From NCBI RefSeq assembly GCF_020217005.1, contig NZ_JAIWOI010000169.1:1-10000 (forward strand): DNA of 10,000 bases, read 5' to 3'. The stretch comes from Rheinheimera sp. GTDB taxonomy: Bacteria > Pseudomonadota > Gammaproteobacteria > Enterobacterales > Alteromonadaceae. The position numbers and the translations under genes are program-made. The number at the start of each line of letters is the position of its first letter. Position 1 is the stretch's first letter. Below are positions 5,547-10,000 of this stretch, piece after piece. Below the pieces are notes generated by a model. That model was not told the origin of the DNA and searched no databases. It saw only the letters and a list, made by a program, of their open reading frames with translations.

Positions 5547-6584
5547 TTAGTTTTTATTCAGCCAGTTTTTTTCAATCCAGCTGCGAATAGGAGCTGGTAA
5601 ACCAATCTCCATGACCTCAGCTTTGTTATACCAGCTACTCGCCGCAGGTTCAGACAAAGTCGAAACCGGATGCCAAACCGAAGCCTCTAGCTTGTAATGC
5701 GAAAACACATGCTGAAACTGACCTTGCAGTGTGGCTTGCTGCAAAGCTGCAGCATCTTCATCAACCTGGGGTAAGGACCACAGATCTGCCCAAATACCTG
5801 AATCAGGTCTTTTTTGCAGCAAGAGTTTATTGTCTTGTTCTATCCACAAAAAATGCCCTGCTTTGGTTGGAGTGCTCTTTTTAGGTTTAGCTGTGGGCAG
5901 CTCTGCAACACGGCCTGTATTAAAAGCCAGACATTGAGTTTTAAGCGGGCAGGTTAAACAATCAGCTTGCTTGGGTTTGCAGACCGTAGCGCCTAAATCC
6001 AGCAAAGCCTGAGCAAAACGTCTGTTGTTTTGTTTTGGCGTTAATAAATCGGCCAAAGCCCACAACTTTTTATCCACTGCAGATGAAGTCGGCACACCTT
6101 CTATGCCAAATAAACGACAAAATAATCGCCGGACATTGCCATCCACAATCGGGCCATAAGCATCATAAGCAAAAGAGCGGATAGCACCAGCTGTGTAACG
6201 ACCAATACCGGGAATGGTTAATAAGTCATTTAATTCAAAAGGAAACTCACCTAAATCAAACACTATGTATTTTGCTGCTTTGTGTAAGTTACGGGCTCTG
6301 GCGTAATAGCCTAAACCTTGCCACAACGCCATTACAGTGTCGGTATCAGCAGTGGCTAAGGCATGAATATCTGGTAGCTTTTGCATCCAGCGCTGAAAAT
6401 ACGGGATCACTGTAGTGACCTGAGTTTGCTGTAACATCAGCTCGCTAACCATCACTCTGTATGGGCTGGGGTCTTGTTGCCATGGCAAGGCATTTCGACC
6501 ATAGTTTTTTTGCCAGTCGACTAACGTATCGGCAAAAAGATCAGGGCAGGTTAAATACTCAGAAGTCAGCACAGCAATAAGCAC
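5547..6584 (-). CDS. mutY: A/G-specific adenine DNA glycosylase MutY
   Basis: Base-excision repair enzyme that removes adenine mispaired with 8-oxoguanine. It has 345 residues from the chosen start. The catalytic domain has Glu48 in SELMLQQTQV, the helix-hairpin-helix LLTIPGIGRYTAGAI (about 121-135), and Asp148 in VDGNV, equivalent to E. coli Glu37 and Asp138. The 4Fe-4S motif is complete: C-x6-C-x2-C-x5-C at Cys202, 209, 212 and 218. The C-terminal NUDIX-like domain (about 240-340) that recognises 8-oxoG carries FSHYKL (294-299), the counterpart of the FSH loop. The start is uncertain: no ATG is available, the GTG at 6584 lacks a clear ribosome-binding site and gives an N-terminus about 11 residues longer than E. 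coli, and a second in-frame GTG at 6572 is the main alternative. It is divergent from trmB and leads into yggX. Confidence 0.95.
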   Translation of the reverse strand: MLIAVLTSEYLTCPDLFADTLVDWQKNYGRNALPWQQDPSPYRVMVSELMLQQTQVTTVIPYFQRWMQKLPDIHALATADTDTVMALWQGLGYYARARNLHKAAKYIVFDLGEFPFELNDLLTIPGIGRYTAGAIRSFAYDAYGPIVDGNVRRLFCRLFGIEGVPTSSAVDKKLWALADLLTPKQNNRRFAQALLDLGATVCKPKQADCLTCPLKTQCLAFNTGRVAELPTAKPKKSTPTKAGHFLWIEQDNKLLLQKRPDSGIWADLWSLPQVDEDAAALQQATLQGQFQHVFSHYKLEASVWHPVSTLSEPAASSWYNKAEVMEIGLPAPIRSWIEKNWLNKN

Positions 6585-6655
6585 TCAAGGTTAGTTTTTC
6601 AAAACGGCGCTCAGCCTAGCATTTTTTCCTATTGTTGTTGAATCAAGATTAGCGG

Positions 6656-6684
6656 TTGAGCATTAGCGGCAGAACAAGGATAAT
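6656..6684 (+). promoter_or_regulatory. Candidate sigma-70 promoter for trmB-rsmC
   Basis: TTGAGC (6656-6661, four matches to TTGACA) and GATAAT (6679-6684, five matches to TATAAT) are separated by exactly 17 bp. Transcription would begin near 6691, leaving a leader of about 57 nt before the trmB ATG. It lies in the gap between the divergent mutY and trmB genes. For mutY on the other strand I see only a poor candidate. Confidence 0.6.
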
Positions 6685-6747
6685 ACGCGCCGCATTCGAT
6701 AGCACTTCATGCAGTTGCATTCTGCATTATATTTTTTGGAGACCAAG

Positions 6748-7482
6748 ATGACCCACCCGGAACAACCAAACACAGAGCCACAGGACGATGAGCTTCAGGA
6801 AAACAAATACCTGCGCCGCATCCGTAGTTTTGTTTTAAGGGAAGGTCGTCTGACCAAAGGCCAGCAGCGCAGTTTAGATTTATTCTGGCCAACTATGGGT
6901 CTTGAGCATCAAGCTATGCCTTACGATATGAAAGCCGTGTTTGGCCGCGAAGCCGACTTAGTGCTGGAAATTGGTTTTGGTATGGGCAAATCTTTGGTGC
7001 AAATGGCTAAAGCTGCGCCAGATAGAGACTTTATTGGTATCGAAGTACATAAGCCAGGTGTAGGTGCTTGTTTAGGTGAAGCAGAAACTGAAGGCGTTAA
7101 AAACCTGCGGGTGTTCGAACACGATGCCATCGAAATTTTAAATGACTCTATTGCAGACAATAGCTTAAGCACAGTACAGCTGTTTTTCCCTGATCCATGG
7201 CATAAAAAACGTCACCATAAAAGACGTATTGTTCAGGCTGAGTTCGCTCAGTTGTTACGCCGCAAATTAAAAATCGGCGGTGTATTTCATATGGCAACTG
7301 ACTGGGAAAACTACGCTGAACATATGCTGGAAGTGATGAAAGTTGCCGAGGGTTACAGCAACCTGTCAGAAACCAATGACTATGTGCCACGTCCTGAGCA
7401 TAGACCTCTGACTAAATTCGAAAACCGTGGTGTCAATTTAGGCCATGGCGTTTGGGATTTAATGTTCAGGAAGGAAAGCTAA
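6748..7482 (+). CDS. trmB: tRNA (guanine-46-N7)-methyltransferase TrmB
   Basis: SAM-dependent enzyme forming m7G46 in the variable loop of tRNA. It has 244 residues (E. coli 239). Signatures are the N-terminal [15 protein letters not shown] (about 30-44), the SAM-binding [17 protein letters not shown] (about 71-87), [12 protein letters not shown], the family motif [15 protein letters not shown] (about 146-160), [13 protein letters not shown] and the C-terminal [20 protein letters not shown] (219-238). The start at 6748 is chosen because GGAG (6738-6741) lies 6 nt upstream. An in-frame ATG at 6709 would add 13 residues but has no ribosome-binding site. The gene is divergent from mutY, as in E. 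coli, and is followed after 1 nt by rsmC. Confidence 0.97.
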   Translation: MTHPEQPNTEPQDDELQENKYLRRIRSFVLREGRLTKGQQRSLDLFWPTMGLEHQAMPYDMKAVFGREADLVLEIGFGMGKSLVQMAKAAPDRDFIGIEVHKPGVGACLGEAETEGVKNLRVFEHDAIEILNDSIADNSLSTVQLFFPDPWHKKRHHKRRIVQAEFAQLLRRKLKIGGVFHMATDWENYAEHMLEVMKVAEGYSNLSETNDYVPRPEHRPLTKFENRGVNLGHGVWDLMFRKES

Positions 7483-7483
7483 T

Positions 7484-8512
7484 ATGTTAGACAATACCAG
7501 TCAGCTGCTGCTGCGCAATATTGATTTTTTATCAGGCAAAGTGCTGCTGGTAGAACCTATGGCCGATCGGCTGGCCGCTGAACTAAAACAACAAAACCAA
7601 GAGCTTGAGTTATTTTGTTTAACTTCAAACGTAGCTGTTGCTAATAACTGGCAGCAGCAAAGCAAATGCCCTTGTTATTTGGGTGATACCTTACCCGCCG
7701 ATTTAACAGTCGACAAAGTGGTGCTGTTTTACCCTAAAAGCAAAGATCAGCTGCAAAGCTCTTTAGCTCAGATTAAAACAGTACTAAAAGACAAAACCGA
7801 AGTTTATCTGGTTGGCGATAATAAGGGCGGCATCAAGAGCTTAGGTAATCAGGCAGAAAAACTGGGTTTAAAAGCCTTTAAACATGACAATGCCAAACAC
7901 TGCTTATGGTTTGAATTAGATGGTTTATTGCAAAGTGAATTAAAAACAGCTGAGTTTCATCAGTTTAGTATCGAAAAAGCTGGCATCAGCTTAAAGCTTT
8001 GCTCTTTGCCAGGCGTGTTTAATCATGGCAAGTTGGATTTAGGCACTAACTTACTGCTGGAGCATTTAGGCCATATTCAGCAAGGTAAAGTGTTGGATTT
8101 TGCTTGTGGTGCAGGTTTTATCGGTGCATTCCTGGTAAAAAGACACCCTGAAATTAAGCTAACAGCTTCTGATATCAGCACTTTAGCTGTCAGCTCTACT
8201 GCGGCTACGTTAAAGGCGAATAAACTGCCGGGTGAAACTATAGTGGCGGATGGTATTCCATCACGCAGTGCAGCTTATGATCATATTGTCAGTAACCCGC
8301 CTTTCCATACTGGCTTAAAAACCGACTACCATATCAGCGAGCAGTTTTTCCGCGACGCTTTTAATGAATTGAAACCAGGTGGTACTTTAACTTTAGTGGC
8401 TAATGTGCATTTGCCTTATGTGGCTCAATTGACTGAAATTTTTGGTCAGGTAAAAGAGCTTGGTCGTCGTGATGGTTTTGTGGTTTATTATTGTAAAAAA
8501 GACCGCAAATAA
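7484..8512 (+). CDS. rsmC: 16S rRNA (guanine-1207-N2)-methyltransferase RsmC
   Basis: Methylates G1207 of 16S rRNA in the assembled 30S subunit. It is 342 residues long (E. coli 343) with the expected two-domain layout. The N-terminal half (about 1-160) is a degenerate methyltransferase-like domain that retains structure but no SAM motif. The C-terminal half is catalytic, with the SAM-binding VLDFACGAGFIGAFL (203-217), the acidic SASD-like strand end at TASD (227-230), VADGIPS, and the catalytic NPPFHTG (271-277), where N-P-P-F is typical of N2-guanine enzymes. The paralogue RlmG shares this layout and is the main alternative; length and the LPGVFNHGKLDLGTNLLLEH region favour RsmC. The ATG is 1 nt after the trmB stop, with its ribosome-binding site (AGGA, 7472-7475) inside trmB, so the two are cotranscribed. 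Confidence 0.92.
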   Translation: MLDNTSQLLLRNIDFLSGKVLLVEPMADRLAAELKQQNQELELFCLTSNVAVANNWQQQSKCPCYLGDTLPADLTVDKVVLFYPKSKDQLQSSLAQIKTVLKDKTEVYLVGDNKGGIKSLGNQAEKLGLKAFKHDNAKHCLWFELDGLLQSELKTAEFHQFSIEKAGISLKLCSLPGVFNHGKLDLGTNLLLEHLGHIQQGKVLDFACGAGFIGAFLVKRHPEIKLTASDISTLAVSSTAATLKANKLPGETIVADGIPSRSAAYDHIVSNPPFHTGLKTDYHISEQFFRDAFNELKPGGTLTLVANVHLPYVAQLTEIFGQVKELGRRDGFVVYYCKKDRK

Positions 8513-8524
8513 AAGGATCTACTG

Positions 8525-8827
8525 ATGAGACTGGTTTTAGTACTGTTATCCGTACTTAGTATTTGCACTTTTAGCAGTGTTGAAGCGGCTGAATGTATTC
8601 AATCGCCAGAACGTACTTTAGCTTGTCCGCATCAAATCTATCGGCTTGGTCAGTTAGAAAACATGGCAAAACCTGCCATGTTATGTATCTGTGTAGCTGA
8701 TTTTAAAGAGTTTTTAACAGAACCAGCTGACAGAGATGAAGCTCATAAGCAGAAGCTGAAGCGTCTAAAACTGGAATACGCTTTGGGTCAGAAAATAGAA
8801 CCTATTTTGCAAGTTTTAAGAGATTAA
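8525..8827 (+). CDS. Small exported protein of unknown function, third gene of the trmB-rsmC operon
   Basis: I do not recognise a named family. The protein has 100 residues. A typical Sec signal peptide occupies residues 1-21 or 22 (one basic residue, a hydrophobic run, then SSVEA-A before AECIQ), predicting a mature periplasmic protein of about 79 residues. The mature part has four cysteines (24, 34, 54, 56), the last two as a C-I-C pair, which could form disulfides or bind metal. It also has a charged, probably helical C-terminus (about 60-98). No lipobox precedes Cys24, since cleavage is expected two residues earlier and a lipoprotein would need L-x-x-C. AAGGAT (8513-8518) lies 6 nt before the ATG. 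It starts 12 nt after the rsmC stop, so cotranscription is likely, although its compartment differs from its partners. Confidence 0.82.
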   Translation: MRLVLVLLSVLSICTFSSVEAAECIQSPERTLACPHQIYRLGQLENMAKPAMLCICVADFKEFLTEPADRDEAHKQKLKRLKLEYALGQKIEPILQVLRD

Positions 8828-8843
8828 CACTGAGCTATTTCAG

Positions 8844-9239
8844 TCAGCGCAAGACTATCTGACGAGGGTGAAACTCGCCTAAATACTCTTCAGCCTGTTG
8901 CAGTAAAGCTGGAACCAGAAATAACTTTCCCTGTTCAACCCAATAAATAGCATGCTGCTCAAACATAATAGCCAGTTTAATCGCCTTATTTTTATCACAA
9001 AGCACAGCCCAGCTTTTCTCCTGAAAACTCAAGTCAGGTGAGCAACCTACTATTTCACGATATGGAACATTCATGCTATCTAGTGTGTTGGCAAAGTGAC
9101 TATCGAGCAATAAGTTTCTGGAGGGATTCTGGACATGGCCACAAGGATTTTGGGCGCTGATAATAGCAAAATTTATTTGGTCACCAAGAGGTTGATGGCA
9201 CAAAAATACACTCGTTTTGTAGTTATCCCATAAGTCCAT
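8844..9239 (-). CDS. DUF3293 domain-containing protein
   Basis: A 131-residue cytoplasmic protein with no signal or membrane segment, function unknown. It shows the features I associate with DUF3293: FAIISAQNP (24-32), a conserved N-x-x-L helix start (NLLLDSHF), GCSPD (65-69), EKSWAV (74-79) and the FEQHAIYWVEQGKLFLV stretch (93-109). The ATG has GAGG (9247-9250) 7 nt upstream. It converges on the exported-protein gene with a 16-nt gap that contains no good terminator. It is divergent from the sensor gene, with about 200 nt between the starts, enough for separate promoters. Confidence 0.8.
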   Translation of the reverse strand: MDLWDNYKTSVFLCHQPLGDQINFAIISAQNPCGHVQNPSRNLLLDSHFANTLDSMNVPYREIVGCSPDLSFQEKSWAVLCDKNKAIKLAIMFEQHAIYWVEQGKLFLVPALLQQAEEYLGEFHPRQIVLR

Positions 9240-9268
9240 GGTTTTTCCTCTGCATCACAAGTGCGTCA

Positions 9269-9298
9269 ACTATATACCCTTCTTGGATCAAGCTGCAA
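9269..9298 (-). promoter_or_regulatory. Candidate promoter of the DUF3293 gene
   Basis: On the minus strand, TTGCAG (9293-9298) is followed by TATAGT (9269-9274, five matches to TATAAT) after 18 bp, or by the overlapping TATATA (9271-9276) after 16 bp. Transcription would start about 20-25 nt upstream of the ATG. The -35 is weak. Confidence 0.35.
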
Positions 9299-9376
9299 CT
9301 TTACAACTAAGTACCTGTTGTTCTGCAAAGCCGTTGCGATGCTTTTATTTTTGTCTGCCAGCTAACTGGTGAAAAT

Positions 9377-9404
9377 TTGCAAATGCGTGTAACTTCAATA
9401 TTAT
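9377..9404 (+). promoter_or_regulatory. Candidate sigma-70 promoter of the sensor gene
   Basis: TTGCAA (9377-9382, four matches to TTGACA) and TATTAT (9399-9404, five matches to TATAAT) are separated by 16 bp. The predicted start near 9411 leaves a leader of about 30 nt. Confidence 0.5.
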
Positions 9405-9441
9405 AGCTTCGATAACAGATTGACGGATGGCGGAAGGATTA

Positions 9442-10000
9442 ATGGGTCCAGCTTTAAAAGCAAGTTCAATCAAAGGTGCTCTGATTTGGGTTGTGATGCT
9501 GATTTGCAGCATTACTCTTTGTATTTCTCTGACTATTGCCACTATTCAGGATATTAAGGCTGAAAAGAAAAACCTGTCAGAACAACTCAATTCTTATGCA
9601 GCTATTATTGCCTTTAACGCCGTAGGTTCTATTGAAATAGACGACTCAGAAATAGAAGACAGACGTCTTGCTTCGTTCGCGGCCGAATCAAGATTACACA
9701 ATATTCATATCTACAAGCTGCAGGACAATGGCGAGCTTAGCTTTTTTTCCAGCTATAACAGAAGAGATGTGGGTCCCTTTCCGACTCAGTTCAACAAAGT
9801 CGAACAGTACCAGAACGCCACTATAGGCGATGGTGTCATGGAGCTGACAAAAAGAATCGAATCTGATGGAAAGTTAACAGGTTATGTCTACATACGTGCC
9901 AGTCTGGAAGAGTTAAGCCGCTATGTGCAAAACAGAGTTTTATTCGATATTTTAATAGCTCTTTGCTCTTTAATTGGTGCTTTTATTATCGCCAACAGAT
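9442..10000 (+). CDS. Membrane sensor protein with CHASE8-like periplasmic domain, 5' partial (3' end outside the window)
   Basis: 186 codons are visible and the frame stays open to the window end. A transmembrane helix at about 12-34 is followed by a periplasmic region (about 35-166) and a second hydrophobic segment (about 168-184) reaching the edge. The periplasmic part resembles CHASE8 sensor domains: YAAIIAFNAVGSIEIDD just after the first helix and GYVYIRASLEELSR near the end. CHASE8 proteins usually continue with HAMP and then a GGDEF/EAL or histidine-kinase module, so the output could be cyclic-di-GMP turnover or phosphorelay; none of this is in view. ATG at 9442 is chosen because AAGGA (9434-9438) lies upstream, though only 3 nt away. 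The in-frame ATG at 9427 would add five residues (MAEGL) but has no ribosome-binding site, and a stop at 9421-9423 excludes earlier starts. Confidence 0.8.
   Translation, partial: MGPALKASSIKGALIWVVMLICSITLCISLTIATIQDIKAEKKNLSEQLNSYAAIIAFNAVGSIEIDDSEIEDRRLASFAAESRLHNIHIYKLQDNGELSFFSSYNRRDVGPFPTQFNKVEQYQNATIGDGVMELTKRIESDGKLTGYVYIRASLEELSRYVQNRVLFDILIALCSLIGAFIIANR

Noticed and set aside
6709..6747. Longer TrmB start adding 13 residues
   Set aside because: No ribosome-binding site precedes it, while the ATG at 6748 has GGAG at good spacing and gives the usual family length.
8829..8844. ACTGA/TCAGT hairpin between the exported protein and DUF3293 genes as a terminator
   Set aside because: The stem has only 5 bp, is GC-poor and is not followed by a T-run on either strand.
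9345..9542. Reverse-strand 65-residue reading frame over the start of the sensor gene
   Set aside because: It overlaps the forward promoter and the signal-anchor helix of the CHASE8 protein, which has far better support.

Overview
The window looks like ordinary chromosomal DNA of a marine or freshwater gammaproteobacterium, most likely in the Rheinheimera/Alishewanella/Alteromonadales neighbourhood. This is inferred from recognisable protein families (an NAD-type isocitrate dehydrogenase, GcvA, RlmM, YggX, MutY, TrmB, RsmC), from moderate GC content, and from gene neighbourhoods shared with E. coli (gcvA near ygdD and rlmM; mutY-yggX divergent from trmB). No tRNA, rRNA, CRISPR array, transposase, phage gene or obvious foreign island is visible.

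Layout. At the left edge is the 3' portion of a forward isocitrate dehydrogenase gene, closed by a strong intrinsic terminator. A forward single-gene glutathione S-transferase unit follows. Its terminator lies between it and a convergent block of reverse-strand genes. Read in the direction of transcription, that block is mutY, yggX, a 340-base intergenic stretch, gcvA, a TEX30/KANL3-like alpha/beta hydrolase, a DUF423 membrane protein (YgdD-like) and rlmM. From gcvA to the DUF423 gene, junctions are 3 nt apart or overlapping, so this is probably one transcript; rlmM follows 81 nt later. The intergenic stretch upstream of gcvA holds a 232-bp segment bounded by 19-bp inverted repeats (17/19 matches). 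Inside it is a second, roughly 105-bp imperfect palindrome. This is the least explained structure in the window and resembles a small non-autonomous repeat element.

To the right of mutY, a divergent forward operon carries trmB, rsmC (1 nt apart) and a small exported cysteine-containing protein of unknown function (12 nt after rsmC). A convergent reverse-strand DUF3293 gene follows. Last comes the start of a forward membrane sensor protein with a CHASE8-like periplasmic domain, cut by the window end; its cytoplasmic output domain is not visible.

Theme. Many of the genes maintain nucleic acids or modify RNA: RlmM and RsmC act on rRNA, TrmB on tRNA, and MutY on DNA, with YggX in iron/oxidative protection of Fe-S proteins such as MutY. 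The remainder are central metabolism (IDH, GcvA), detoxification (GST) and signalling (CHASE8 sensor). I found no new multi-gene defence or mobile system. The points most worth checking are the inverted-repeat element, the insertion of the hydrolase into the gcvA-ygdD-rlmM neighbourhood, and the uncharacterised exported protein linked to two RNA methyltransferases.
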